Virus record (IMG/VR): IMGVR_UViG_3300043446_001217
Location: 1 to 40,646 of that record
Source of the DNA: a virus
Length of the DNA: 40,646 bases
Direction: 5' to 3' (one strand)
Below, in pieces: positions 1-8,542 of this stretch. The translations under genes were made by a program, and so were the position numbers. The notes beneath the pieces were generated by a model. That model ran no database searches. It was given only the letters and a program-made list of their open reading frames with translations, and was not told the DNA's origin. How positions within the stretch are numbered: position 1 is the first letter of the stretch; every line of letters begins with the position of its first letter.

Positions 1-317
1 GCGGCACATTTACTTATCTTGGTTTTAGACCACGGTTTATTTTGTTAAAAAACACAGACAACGTAGAACGATGGTTTATTTTTGATAGTTCTAGGCAAAC
101 ATACAACATCCCACCGCCAGCTTCATCTTGGCTTGTGCCAAATAGTTCTGCCGCAGAAGGTACTAACGGCGCATCAACAGCGACAATCGACCTGTTATCA
201 AACGGTTTTAAAATTTACACAACCGACCCGGCCTCGGGGGAGGTTTCGTTTGGAACAAGAACTTACATCTACGCCGCATTTGCAGAAAACCCATTCACCA
301 TAGCAAGGGCAAGATAA
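1..317 (+). CDS. Phage tail/virion protein, C-terminal fragment (DUF7483-like)
   Basis: The reading frame is open from the first bases of the window (codons from position 3) to the TAA at 315-317, so this is the 3' end of a gene that starts outside. The visible ~104 residues begin GFRPRFILLKNT, continue with WFIFDSSRQ and end TYIYAAFAENPF...ARAR. This pattern, a 'GF.P.fvl.K' strand, a W.I.DS motif and a terminal 'YIYMAFAENPF' strand, is what I recall from the DUF7483-type beta-sandwich found at the C-terminus of phage tail or fibre proteins. It sits 2 nt before a collar-domain fibre gene, which fits an adsorption structure. Family call from memory; position and frame seen directly. Confidence 0.7.
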   Translation, partial: GTFTYLGFRPRFILLKNTDNVERWFIFDSSRQTYNIPPPASSWLVPNSSAAEGTNGASTATIDLLSNGFKIYTTDPASGEVSFGTRTYIYAAFAENPFTIARAR

Positions 318-319
318 CC

Positions 320-1411
320 ATGTCTACATACTCGACCAACCTTGCGCTGGAACTCATCGGTACTGGAGAACAGTCCGGTACTTGGGGAACCACGACCAAC
401 ACTAACCTTGGTACGCTGATTGAACAAGCGATCAGTGGCTACACCACCTACGCCGCTACCGGCGGAACCGACACGCTCACCATCCCGAACGGTGCGTCGG
501 GTACAGCCCGTAACATGTTCATTGAATTCACCGGCACGGGTGGCGGCACGATTGTTGTTCCGGCAAACAAGAAACTCTACTTCGTTTACAACAACACCAG
601 CTCTGCCATCACGGTCAAAGTTAGTGGACAGACCGGTGTTTCCGTCCCTGCTGCGGCAAAGATGGTGCTGGTGAGCAACGGCACAGATATTGTCAACGCA
701 ATCAACTATCTGGCTACCAACGCGCCGTTGGCGGTTTCGTCCGGCGGTACTGGGGTTGCTTCAGCTACTGCCTATGCGGTTCAGTGTGGGGGTACAACTT
801 CTACCGGTGCACATCAGTCCGTGGCAAGTGTTGGCACATCCGGGCAAGTTCTGACCAGTAACGGCGCTGGAGCGCTGCCGTCATTCCAGACGTTGGTTGC
901 GTTTACATCAGGCATGTTGATGCCGTATGCAGGATCAAGTGCGCCATCTGGTTGGTTGCTGTGCTATGGGCAAGCAATTTCTAGGACGACCTATGCTGAT
1001 CTGTTTACCGCGATTGGCACAACGTATGGTTCCGGAGATGGATCGACAACTTTTAACATTCCAGATTTTCGTGGTCGGGCGGCGTTTGGTAAGGATGACA
1101 TGGGCGGGAGCGCTGCAAGTCGCCTGACAACTGCTGGTTCTGGGGTTGATGGTTCAACGCTTGGTACTGGCGGCGGTAGTCAACTGACGCAACAACATAC
1201 GCATACTGTCACTGATCCGGGTCATAACCACACTTACAACACAAAGTCCAGTACAGCAATTCAATCGGGCAGTACAGTTGAGTGCTGGATTGGTGACTAT
1301 ACAGCCACAACAGGTACAGCCACTACAGGCATTACCAACGCCAATTATGGGTCTGGTTCTAGCCAAAACGTGCCTCCGGCCCTCGTAATTAACTACATGA
1401 TCAAAACTTAA
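320..1411 (+). CDS. Tail fibre protein with phage tail collar domain
   Basis: 363 aa. The N-terminal ~130 residues (starting YSTNLALELIGTGEQSGTWG) resemble the virion-attachment region of short-tailed phage fibres: Gly/Thr/Asn-rich beta strands with no membrane segment. Residues ~196-262 carry a Phage Tail Collar domain (PF07484): MLMPYAGSSAPSGWLLCYGQ, then Y..LF..IGTTYGSGDGSTTFNIPD and FRGR. The C-terminal third is rich in Gly, Thr and His (QQHTHTVTDPGHNH) and is probably the receptor-contacting tip. The start is an ATG 2 nt after the previous stop. No reverse transcriptase or variable repeat lies nearby, so no diversity-generating system is suggested. Confidence 0.85.
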   Translation: MSTYSTNLALELIGTGEQSGTWGTTTNTNLGTLIEQAISGYTTYAATGGTDTLTIPNGASGTARNMFIEFTGTGGGTIVVPANKKLYFVYNNTSSAITVKVSGQTGVSVPAAAKMVLVSNGTDIVNAINYLATNAPLAVSSGGTGVASATAYAVQCGGTTSTGAHQSVASVGTSGQVLTSNGAGALPSFQTLVAFTSGMLMPYAGSSAPSGWLLCYGQAISRTTYADLFTAIGTTYGSGDGSTTFNIPDFRGRAAFGKDDMGGSAASRLTTAGSGVDGSTLGTGGGSQLTQQHTHTVTDPGHNHTYNTKSSTAIQSGSTVECWIGDYTATTGTATTGITNANYGSGSSQNVPPALVINYMIKT

Positions 1412-1413
1412 TC

Positions 1414-1578
1414 ATGGAAGAAACCATCGAACTGGATAAGCGGTTGACTACACACGAGGCGGTTTGCGAGCTTCGGTGGAAGGAAACCATCCTGCGCATC
1501 AAGCGCATTGAAGCCATCATGATCAGCTCTGCTGGGGCCATCATACTTTTGCTCCTCCATCTGATCACCAAGTCATGA
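1414..1578 (+). CDS. Small XhlA-like single-TM protein
   Basis: 54 aa, beginning MEETIELDKRLTTHEAV. A charged amphipathic N-terminal helix (residues 1-33, heptad-like) is followed by one hydrophobic segment (about 35-51, ISSAGAIILLLLHLI) and a short KS tail. Size and layout match haemolysin XhlA-type phage proteins (PF10779), which help holins or anchor at the membrane. It lies 2 nt after the fibre gene and opens the lysis block. The XhlA assignment is by layout only; any small tail-anchored protein would look similar. Confidence 0.6.
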   Translation: MEETIELDKRLTTHEAVCELRWKETILRIKRIEAIMISSAGAIILLLLHLITKS

Positions 1579-1593
1579 GAGGATTTATGCGAA

Positions 1594-2127
1594 ATGATCG
1601 ACCCCGTAACGATAGGAGCCGCATTTGCCCTAGCTAAAACTAGTGTTGGCTTCGTAAAAGAGGCAATCAATCTTGGCCATGAAATCAAGGACTGCTATGA
1701 AGATTTGAGCAAGTTCTTCAAGGCGCAGGGTCAGATTGAAAAAGCAGCAAAAGAAGTCGAGACGTTAAAGAATCAACCAAAGTCGGAAGACCCGCAGGAA
1801 GCAGAAAAGCAGGAGTCCGCACTTTCGCAAGCCTTCACGATTGTGATGCAGCGAAAGCAGATGCGGGAGTTTGAGCAGGAACTGCGTGACATGTTCGCCA
1901 TGAAGGGCGAAATGGATTTGTACCGGGAACTGTGCGCAGAGCGCGACCGGATCAGCGGTGAGCAGGACGAAGCAGCAAGAGAAAAGATACGCAAGGCAAG
2001 GTTGGCTAAAGACCGTGCCGAGCGCAAAAAGCAAGAGCAGCAAGAGATATTGATGATTGCAGGAATTGTGGTGTTTGTTCTGATTGGCGCGATTACGGTG
2101 GGTGTCGCCATTTATTTCAAGGGGTGA
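1594..2127 (+). CDS. Conserved phage protein with coiled coil and C-terminal membrane anchor
   Basis: 177 aa. The N-terminus (MIDPVTIGAAFALAKTSVGF) is moderately hydrophobic and is followed by a long charged helical region (residues ~30-150) rich in Glu, Lys and Gln that should form a coiled coil. One strong transmembrane segment lies near the end (ILMIAGIVVFVLIGAITVGV) with a short basic tail. I remember similar 'MIDP..' proteins beside lysis genes in environmental podoviruses, without a defined function; a spanin-like or holin-accessory role is inference. The start is supported by GAGAGGA at 1577-1583; the ATG at 1587 is in another frame. Confidence 0.6.
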   Translation: MIDPVTIGAAFALAKTSVGFVKEAINLGHEIKDCYEDLSKFFKAQGQIEKAAKEVETLKNQPKSEDPQEAEKQESALSQAFTIVMQRKQMREFEQELRDMFAMKGEMDLYRELCAERDRISGEQDEAAREKIRKARLAKDRAERKKQEQQEILMIAGIVVFVLIGAITVGVAIYFKG

Positions 2128-2129
2128 TT

Positions 2130-2528
2130 ATGTTTCCACTCGGTGCTGTACTGGATATCGGTAGCAAGATTCTGGACAAAGTCTTCCCAGACCCAGCCGC
2201 TGCCGAAGCCGCCAAGCTGAAGCTGTTGGAAATGCAGCAAAACGGCGAATTGGCGCAACTGAACGCCGATGTCTCGGAGCAGCACGAACTGACAGATCGG
2301 CTCAAGGCTGACATGGCCTCAGACTCATGGTTGTCCAAGAACATCCGACCCATGACCCTGATCGCCATCCTGACGGGCTATTTCATCTTTGCCATACTGT
2401 CCGCTGCGCACATCGAGGTGAATCAGAAGTACGTCGAGCTGCTCGGGCAGTGGGGGATGCTCATCATGAGTTTTTATTTCGGTGGCAGGACGCTTGAGAA
2501 AATCATTGGCATGAAGGACAAAAAATGA
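2130..2528 (+). CDS. Holin of the 3-TM family
   Basis: 132 aa. The first ~65 residues are a soluble amphipathic helix (MFPLGAVLDIGSKILDKVF..., then Gln/Glu/Leu-rich). They lead into DSWLSKNIRPMTLIAILTGY, the hallmark of the 3TM holin family (PF11351, first described in gene-transfer-agent and phage lysis cassettes). Hydrophobic segments follow at ~75-95 and ~105-122 (GMLIMSFYFGGRTLEKI). Holins form inner-membrane holes that time lysis and let the endolysin out. I chose ATG 2130 over GTG 2124 because of the AAGGGG Shine-Dalgarno and because the upstream stop (2125-2127) lies between. The stop overlaps the next start (ATGA). Confidence 0.85.
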   Translation: MFPLGAVLDIGSKILDKVFPDPAAAEAAKLKLLEMQQNGELAQLNADVSEQHELTDRLKADMASDSWLSKNIRPMTLIAILTGYFIFAILSAAHIEVNQKYVELLGQWGMLIMSFYFGGRTLEKIIGMKDKK

Positions 2529-2758
2529 ACCGCGAAAAGACAATCTGCTTTGTGACGATCCTTGTCAGCCTGACGCTGTCTCTGGTCATGGTAGCGATGG
2601 TTGGGGTGTTTCTGTACGGCTTGTTCATGCCCAACAGCGTCATCAACAACAATGACGTTTTCCCCATTATCGGCCCTGCCTTTAACACCATCGTGGGCGG
2701 ATTCATCGGGATTCTGGCCGCTGTTAAAGTAACCGAACATTTGGACGGTGACAAATGA
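2525..2758 (+). CDS. Small 2-TM membrane protein, possible second holin or antiholin
   Basis: 77 aa with two hydrophobic helices: residues ~6-34 (ICFVTILVSLTLSLVMVAMV) and ~48-66 (IGPAFNTIVGGFIGILAAV), separated by a short polar loop (PNSVINNND). It overlaps the holin stop and the HNH start by ATGA junctions, so it is translationally coupled within the lysis block. A two-TM protein beside a 3-TM holin is often an antiholin or accessory holin; that role is inferred from context only. Confidence 0.65.
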   Translation: MNREKTICFVTILVSLTLSLVMVAMVGVFLYGLFMPNSVINNNDVFPIIGPAFNTIVGGFIGILAAVKVTEHLDGDK

Positions 2759-3255
2759 AAGAGAAGATTGCAACAGAAGTTGCATCTTTTTTGAACGCAG
2801 TCGCTAATGAAGTGCATGGTGGCCATAAAGGGTCATGCAGTATTGGTGGCTGTCCAAACAACGCTATTGCCAAAGGATATTGCAACGCGCACTACATACG
2901 GCATAAACGTGGTCTTAGTTTGGTTAAGCCCGTGCAAGCGCAGCACAAAGAAACTTGTTTAGAATGTTCAAATTTGATAGGCGGGAAAGGCGGGTGGGGA
3001 AGGTGTTCTAAGCACTACAAAGCGCTGCGTCAAAGAACCATAAAAACGGCTTTAATTAAAGCGCTTGGCGGTCAATGCAACAAATGCCAAGGAGTTTTCC
3101 CGGTTTCTGTATATGACTTTCATCATGCAGAGGAAAAAAATGAAAGTCCATCTTTTTTAATTGCAAATAAAAGTTTGGATGCAATTGCAGATGAAATAAG
3201 TAAATGTATTTTGCTTTGTGCTAACTGCCATAGGATTGAGCACTATGAAAGATAA
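2755..3255 (+). CDS. HNH endonuclease with N-terminal zinc fingers (homing-type)
   Basis: 166 aa. Three metal-binding clusters are visible. C28-C33-C43-H46 (CSIGGCPNNAIAKGYCNAHY) and C68-C71-C84-H87 are finger-like. The third is the HNH nuclease core: C108-x2-C111, the HH pair at 123-124 (YDFHHAEE) and C155-x2-C158-H (CANCHRIEH). This layout is typical of phage homing-type HNH nucleases. The gene sits inside the lysis cassette, coupled by ATGA to the 2-TM gene and overlapping the endolysin start by 11 nt. Its 3' third is visibly more A+T rich than its neighbours, suggesting later arrival. Confidence 0.85.
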   Translation: MKEKIATEVASFLNAVANEVHGGHKGSCSIGGCPNNAIAKGYCNAHYIRHKRGLSLVKPVQAQHKETCLECSNLIGGKGGWGRCSKHYKALRQRTIKTALIKALGGQCNKCQGVFPVSVYDFHHAEEKNESPSFLIANKSLDAIADEISKCILLCANCHRIEHYER

Positions 3256-3757
3256 TTTTGAATCTTGTTTAAAGGCCGTTCTTCAGCATGAGGGAGGCTA
3301 CGTAGACAACAAAAAAGACCCCGGCGGCATGACCAATCTTGGCTGCACCAAAACCGTCTGGGAAGAGTGGGTGGGGCATCCGGTGGACGAAAAAGCCATG
3401 CGAGCGCTGACCCCGGCGGATGTGGCTCCGCTGTACAAAGCCAAGTACTGGGACAAAATCAAGGGCGATGATTTACCTGCTGGAGTAGACTATGTGGTCT
3501 TTGACGCATCCATTAATTCCGGCCCCGGTCGGGCTGCAAAGTGGCTTCAGGAATGTGTCGGGGCGCACCCAGACGGGGCAATTGGCCACGGAACCCTGCA
3601 AGCTGTTGCAGCGCACAACCCAGCCGACATCGTCGATTTGTACCAAGCCAAGCGGCTCCAGTTCTTGAAAGCGCTGAACACTTGGGCTACCTTTGGCAAG
3701 GGCTGGGAGCGTCGTGTGCTTGAAGTTGAGAAGGCCGCAGAAACCATGCTGGCGTAA
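3245..3757 (+). CDS. Endolysin, glycoside hydrolase family 108
   Basis: 170 aa. N-terminal GH108 domain (PF05838) with the catalytic Glu16 in LQHEGGYVDN, followed by DPGGMTNLG and a Tyr/Trp-rich core (PLYKAKYWDKI). The C-terminal half (INSGPGRAAKWLQ... DGAIGHGTLQAV) fits the PG_binding_3 domain (PF09374) that accompanies GH108 in phage lysozymes. The length is normal for the family. No signal peptide is seen, so export should depend on the holin. Start chosen at ATG 3245 (MKDNFESCLKAVLQHEGG), 11 nt inside the HNH gene; an upstream in-frame TTG at 3218 only adds HNH-frame shadow. Confidence 0.92.
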   Translation: MKDNFESCLKAVLQHEGGYVDNKKDPGGMTNLGCTKTVWEEWVGHPVDEKAMRALTPADVAPLYKAKYWDKIKGDDLPAGVDYVVFDASINSGPGRAAKWLQECVGAHPDGAIGHGTLQAVAAHNPADIVDLYQAKRLQFLKALNTWATFGKGWERRVLEVEKAAETMLA

Positions 3758-3766
3758 GGAAGAGCT

Positions 3767-5863
3767 ATGCCGTTACAAAAACTCCAGTTTCGCCCCGGTG
3801 TAAACCGTGAGGGTACTAACTACTCCAACGAGGGTGGCTGGTATGAGTGCGACAAGATTCGCTTCCGCTCTGGCTACCCTGAGAAACTGGGCGGCTGGCA
3901 GAGTCTGTCCAACCCCAACACCTATACTTTCAAAGGTGTGGTGCGAACGCTGTGGAACTGGGTGACGCTTAACTTTAGCAACATCATGGCGCTGGGTACA
4001 AGCTGCAAGGTCTACATCGAGAACGGCGGCAACTACAACGACATTACGCCCCGGACTTCCAGCTCTCCGGTTGCACTTGCCAACAATCCGTTTGCCACAA
4101 CGTCTGGCTCAAAACTTGTCACTGTCACTGCCACAGGACATGCTACGACAGCGGGTACTTACGTTACGTTTGCTGGCGCATCGGCTGTTGCCGGACTGAC
4201 CATCAGTGGCGAGTATGAAATTATCACTGTACCGGATGGCAATACCTATACCATCATCGCTGCATCGGCTGCGTCTTCCACGACGACAGGGGGCGGCGCT
4301 TCAGTCACGGCAACCTACGACATTCCGGCAGGATTGGCGGTTTATGCCACGGGTAACGGTTGGGGTGCTGGTACATGGAGCCGTGGCACTTGGGGTTCTG
4401 CTACTACTGTTGGTATCGGCCAGCAGCTTCGTCTTTGGTCGTTTGATAATTTTGGCGAAGATTTGGTCATGGCCGTCCGTGGCGGCACAATCTATTACTG
4501 GGAAGCAGACACCAGCGCATACCCCCGTGCTATCACCCTATCTTCGGCTTCGACCACTGCCGGATACTCTGGCACGTTTGTGCCACATACGACCTATCAG
4601 ATTTTTGCATCCGACGTTCAGCGATTTGGCATCGCGTTTGGCGCAAATCCCTACGATGCAGCGGACGCCAACACGACCTTTGACCCCCTGCTGGTGCGCT
4701 GGTCAGATCAGGAAAATATCTACGATTGGGTTCCCACGACGACCAACCAAGCCGGTGAACTGAAGCTCTCCAACGGATCAGGCATCATTGCTGCGGTGCA
4801 CAGCCGTCAGGAAAACCTGATCTACACCGACACGGCACTGTTTGTGATGCAGTACCTTGGCCCGCCGTACGTCTGGGGCTTTAACCTGATCACGGACAAC
4901 ATTTCGGTGATGTCGCCCAACGCGGTGGCTTCAGTCAACAACGTGACTTACTGGATGGGGCTGGACAAGTTCTATACCTACACTGGTCGGGTTGAGACGC
5001 TGCCGTGCAGCTTGCGGCAATTCATCTTTAATGACTTCAACTACGAACAGTCTTTCCAAGTTGTCTCTGGCACGAACGAAGGCTACAACGAAGTCTGGTG
5101 GCAGTATCCGTCGGCAAATAGCCCAGTAAACGACCGCTATGTGATCTACAACCACCTTGAGCGCATCTGGTACTACGGTACGATAAACCGTACGGCTTGG
5201 CTGGATAGCCCCCTGCGTCAGTACCCGATGGCGGCATTGAGTATCAAAAACTCGTATCTGGACGCGGCGATTACTTCATCGCAAACCACGATTACACTAG
5301 TGGATGCAACGTCTTATCCGTCATCTGGGTCAATCCAAGTTGGCTCAGAGATCATCACCTACACGGGTAACACATCCAATACGCTGACAGGCTGTACTCG
5401 CGGCGCTGCCAATACAACGGCTGCATCCCATAGTGCCTATGACGCGGCGGCATTCCTTGTGCCTAATCAGGTGCTTTTCCATGAGTACGGTTTGAACGAC
5501 GGCTCACTGCCGACAGCGCTGCCCATTGATGCGTACATTCAGTCCTCTGACTTTGACATTGGGGATGGGCACAACTTTGGTTTTGTCTGGCGGATCATCC
5601 CTGATGTGAATTTCACGCAGTCTGCGGTCGGCAGCCAACTGACCATGACGGTTCGACCAAGACAAAACTCAGGCTCTGCGGCAGGAACGCCTGACCCAAC
5701 CGTTGTGCAAGCCTCGTCTTACACTGTGAATGAATACACAGGGCAGGTCTACACGCGGCTACGCGGACGGCAGATGGGCTTCAAGATTGCGTCAAGCGAC
5801 CTGAACGTGGCATGGCAGTTGGGTACTCCCCGGATCGACATCCGGCCTGATGGACGGCGTTGA
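3767..5863 (+). CDS. Large virion structural protein (stabilisation/tail type)
   Basis: 698 aa, beginning MPLQKLQFRPGVNREGTNYS and then EGGWYECDKIRFR. I recognise this N-terminus from environmental podoviruses, where it is labelled structural protein or P22 gp10-like packaged-DNA stabilisation protein; which is right here is uncertain. The body is beta-rich (Thr, Ser, Gly, Tyr, Trp) with no membrane segment. Residues ~503-566 hold a module (TTITLVDATSYPSSG, IQVGSEIITYTG, CTRGAANTT) that reappears in the next gene. The C-terminus (TRLRGRQMGFKIASSD... WQLGTPRIDIRPDGRR) is well preserved in relatives as I recall. Its stop overlaps the next start (TGATG). Confidence 0.75.
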   Translation: MPLQKLQFRPGVNREGTNYSNEGGWYECDKIRFRSGYPEKLGGWQSLSNPNTYTFKGVVRTLWNWVTLNFSNIMALGTSCKVYIENGGNYNDITPRTSSSPVALANNPFATTSGSKLVTVTATGHATTAGTYVTFAGASAVAGLTISGEYEIITVPDGNTYTIIAASAASSTTTGGGASVTATYDIPAGLAVYATGNGWGAGTWSRGTWGSATTVGIGQQLRLWSFDNFGEDLVMAVRGGTIYYWEADTSAYPRAITLSSASTTAGYSGTFVPHTTYQIFASDVQRFGIAFGANPYDAADANTTFDPLLVRWSDQENIYDWVPTTTNQAGELKLSNGSGIIAAVHSRQENLIYTDTALFVMQYLGPPYVWGFNLITDNISVMSPNAVASVNNVTYWMGLDKFYTYTGRVETLPCSLRQFIFNDFNYEQSFQVVSGTNEGYNEVWWQYPSANSPVNDRYVIYNHLERIWYYGTINRTAWLDSPLRQYPMAALSIKNSYLDAAITSSQTTITLVDATSYPSSGSIQVGSEIITYTGNTSNTLTGCTRGAANTTAASHSAYDAAAFLVPNQVLFHEYGLNDGSLPTALPIDAYIQSSDFDIGDGHNFGFVWRIIPDVNFTQSAVGSQLTMTVRPRQNSGSAAGTPDPTVVQASSYTVNEYTGQVYTRLRGRQMGFKIASSDLNVAWQLGTPRIDIRPDGRR

Positions 5864-6741
5864 TGGCAACAATTCTCACCAACTACCTGCGCCCGCCCAA
5901 GGCTCCCAACCTTGCGGTTGGTCCGGTTCAGTATGACCAGCGGTATCAGGATCAGCTAAACAACCAGCTGCGGATTTATTTCAACGAGCTAGACAACGCG
6001 CTCCAGACCATCCTTGGCACAGACGGCGGCGGGGGTAAGTTCATCCGGTTCCCGTACGGTGCGTTCCATGAGGATGGCGCAACCACGCTGTCCGTCGGTA
6101 TCACCAACGTCTCAACCACAGCGATTTCAGTAGGCTCTACTACAGGCTTCCCGTCATCCGGCTATATCCTTATTGGTAGTGAGGTTATCCAGTACACTTC
6201 CAAGACGTCCACGACTTTTGGCGGGACGATCACACGGGGTGTTTTGGGTACGACCAACGTAGCGCATTCTGTGGGAGCGGCGATCACCGAGGTGCAGGGG
6301 ACAGGGTCTAGTACGACAATTGGCAGTGTGCTGTTCAACAACACCGACTATTCCAACGGCGTCAGCATAGACTCTACTGATAACTCCAAAGTGGTCTTTG
6401 ATAACCCCGGCCTGTATAACATCCAGATCAGCGCTCAGTTGTTAAATTTCACAACGTCTGAAGACAACGTGACCTTCTGGTTCCGGCTCAATGGCACGGA
6501 TATTGACAACACCGCCAGCATTGCGGAAGTTCATCCCAAACACGGAACTGCGCCGGGGGCGACGATTCTGTCCTACAACATCTTCCAGCAGGTGGAAGCG
6601 GATGACTACATACAGGTCGAGTGGACATCCAACACAGGTAATACCATCGTTGCAACCTACCCTGCCGGAACCAGTCCGACGCACCCAGTTTCCCCAGCAA
6701 TCATCCTGACAGCCCAGTTTGTTTCGGCTGTATCCACATGA
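5863..6741 (+). CDS. Virion fibre/decoration protein with C1q-like C-terminal domain
   Basis: 292 aa in three parts. Residues 1-~62 form an attachment helix region (LRPPKAPNLAVGPVQYDQRYQ...LNNQLRIYFNELDNALQ). Residues ~75-145 are a copy of the module also found in the preceding protein (TTGFPSSGYILIGSEVIQYT... ITRGVLGTT). Residues ~150-292 look like a C1q/TNF jelly roll (FDNPGLYNIQISAQLL, VTFWFRLNGTDI, ILTAQFVS), which normally trimerises on the virion surface. The ATG at 5863 overlaps the upstream TGA, so the TTG at 5860 is not needed. Confidence 0.72.
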   Translation: MATILTNYLRPPKAPNLAVGPVQYDQRYQDQLNNQLRIYFNELDNALQTILGTDGGGGKFIRFPYGAFHEDGATTLSVGITNVSTTAISVGSTTGFPSSGYILIGSEVIQYTSKTSTTFGGTITRGVLGTTNVAHSVGAAITEVQGTGSSTTIGSVLFNNTDYSNGVSIDSTDNSKVVFDNPGLYNIQISAQLLNFTTSEDNVTFWFRLNGTDIDNTASIAEVHPKHGTAPGATILSYNIFQQVEADDYIQVEWTSNTGNTIVATYPAGTSPTHPVSPAIILTAQFVSAVST

Positions 6742-6775
6742 TATTATTGAAAAAATACGGCTTTTGGAGGCTGTT

Positions 6776-8542
6776 ATGCAGCAAGTAGCCCAAGGTTTGG
6801 CCTCGCTCGGGCGGGGTGACGACAAAATGCTTGTTCACATGACGCCCCGTGAAGTTGCCGGGTTGCAGTCATTGGCGATGGCACATGGTGGTTCACTGAC
6901 CATCAACCCCCACACCGGTCTGCCCGAAGCTGGGATTCTTGACAGCATTATGCCTACTGTTCTTGGTGCTGGCGCGATGCTGATTCCCGGTATGCAACCC
7001 CTTGCCGCCGCTGCGTTAGTTGGTGGTGGGTATGGACTAGCAACGGGTAGTTTGCGTAAAGGTTTGATGGCAGGTCTGGGCGCGTATGGTGGTGCAGGGA
7101 TCGGTCAAGGATTGGCCAACATGGGAGAGTTGGCTGCACAACAAACTGCGGAACAACAGGCTACGGCAGCAGCACAAAAGGCAGCAGCAGAAGCTGTACC
7201 AAATGAAATATCCCGATTAGCCTCCAGCAATCCTGAGTCTCTCATTGGTCAACCCGGTGGAATGTCTGTTTCGGATTACCAAAAATTGGTTGCCAATACC
7301 GGTGGATACGAGAGCATGGGGCAGAACCTTGTTCCTGCTTCCCAGTTGCAACAGTCTGCTGCGGATTATGCGGTCAATCAGCTCCCTAACTCTCTACCTT
7401 CAACTGCTGAAAACATGTATCAAGGGGCACAACAACTTGGTACGAAACAGGGATGGAAAGATTTGTACAACCAACCGGGAGTTGGTTTGACGGGGTTGAC
7501 TGCTGCATTTGCACAACCCGCATTGGCGGCAATAACCCCGAAACCGGTACAAATACCAACAGCAACAGTAAGCAAACCCAACTACCCGAACTATAGTTTC
7601 AAGCAGACCCGCAATCCGAACTGGGGTCAACCGGGTGAGTCGTATTACAAACAAGAGTACGTACCAATGGCAGCGGGCGGGCAAGTGCCGAACCCCAACG
7701 AGTTCTACCCCGGTGCAAACATCCCGCGCTCAACCTACGCAATGTCTACCCAAGCGCCGATGCCGCAGTCTGTGGTTGGTGACTACGATGCACCGATCAA
7801 TCCCTTTACAGGCGAGACAAACATAGGGGCTAGTACTCCGCGCTACATGGCATCTGGTGGATTGGCTCACTATGATCTTGGCGGGACCATAAAAAGTTTG
7901 TTTATGGGTGATCTAAAGGGGTCTGGCGAAGGTTTAGGGGTAGCATTACGTAATGTAATGGGCCAAATAGATGCACAGGGTGGGTTTGACCGGTATGGTT
8001 CTCCTGCTGGGTATACGTATGACTCACAAGCGCAACAATACATACCAAGGATGGCATCTGGCGGGTTGGCTGACTTCAAGATGTACTCGGACAAAAACGA
8101 AATCAGCAATGTGGAGGATTTGACTCCCTCCCAGCTGGAAGCTGCGGCCGATTCGGATGATCCCTATCTGATGGGAATTGCGTCATTGGAGCGGGATCGT
8201 CGTAAAGGTTCGGGCACTAAAGGATACAAGCGCCGTGAGTTTGCCGCAGGTGGTATGGCTGCGATGCCTGAGTATGCCGCTGGTGGCAAGCTGTTGCGCG
8301 GTCCGGGAGATGGGATGTCCGACGACATTCCGGCTGTGATCAAGGGTCAGAAGCCGCAACGTGCGGCGTTAGCGGATGGTGAGTTTGTGGTCCCGGCAGA
8401 CGTAGTGTCCCATCTTGGTAATGGCTCAACCGATGCTGGTGCAAAGCGCTTGTACGCGATGATGGATAAAGTACGTACGGCTCGTACTGGACGCAAGGCA
8501 CAGGGTCGTCAGATTAAAGCGGAGCGGTTCTTACCGGCATGA
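6776..8542 (+). CDS. Virion structural protein with conserved GPGDGMSD C-terminus
   Basis: 588 aa. The N-terminus (MLVHMTPREVAGLQSLAMAH, then NPHTGLPEA) leads into Gly/Ala hydrophobic stretches (~residues 50-120). A long low-complexity middle follows with repeated 'MASGG / MAAGG / AAGG' turns (e.g. YMASGGLAHYDLGG). The C-terminal ~85 residues begin LLRGPGDGMSDDIPAVIKG and contain LADGEFVVPADVVSHLGNGS. I recall this C-terminus from many environmental podovirus structural proteins, without a biochemical role. Start at ATG 6776 is supported by TTTTGGAGG 6 nt upstream; the longer TTG frame from 6719 overlaps the previous gene and is unlikely. Confidence 0.72.
   Translation: MQQVAQGLASLGRGDDKMLVHMTPREVAGLQSLAMAHGGSLTINPHTGLPEAGILDSIMPTVLGAGAMLIPGMQPLAAAALVGGGYGLATGSLRKGLMAGLGAYGGAGIGQGLANMGELAAQQTAEQQATAAAQKAAAEAVPNEISRLASSNPESLIGQPGGMSVSDYQKLVANTGGYESMGQNLVPASQLQQSAADYAVNQLPNSLPSTAENMYQGAQQLGTKQGWKDLYNQPGVGLTGLTAAFAQPALAAITPKPVQIPTATVSKPNYPNYSFKQTRNPNWGQPGESYYKQEYVPMAAGGQVPNPNEFYPGANIPRSTYAMSTQAPMPQSVVGDYDAPINPFTGETNIGASTPRYMASGGLAHYDLGGTIKSLFMGDLKGSGEGLGVALRNVMGQIDAQGGFDRYGSPAGYTYDSQAQQYIPRMASGGLADFKMYSDKNEISNVEDLTPSQLEAAADSDDPYLMGIASLERDRRKGSGTKGYKRREFAAGGMAAMPEYAAGGKLLRGPGDGMSDDIPAVIKGQKPQRAALADGEFVVPADVVSHLGNGSTDAGAKRLYAMMDKVRTARTGRKAQGRQIKAERFLPA

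Noticed and set aside
320-1411. Diversity-generating retroelement target in the tail fibre
   Set aside because: No reverse transcriptase, template repeat or C-type lectin fold is visible in the window.
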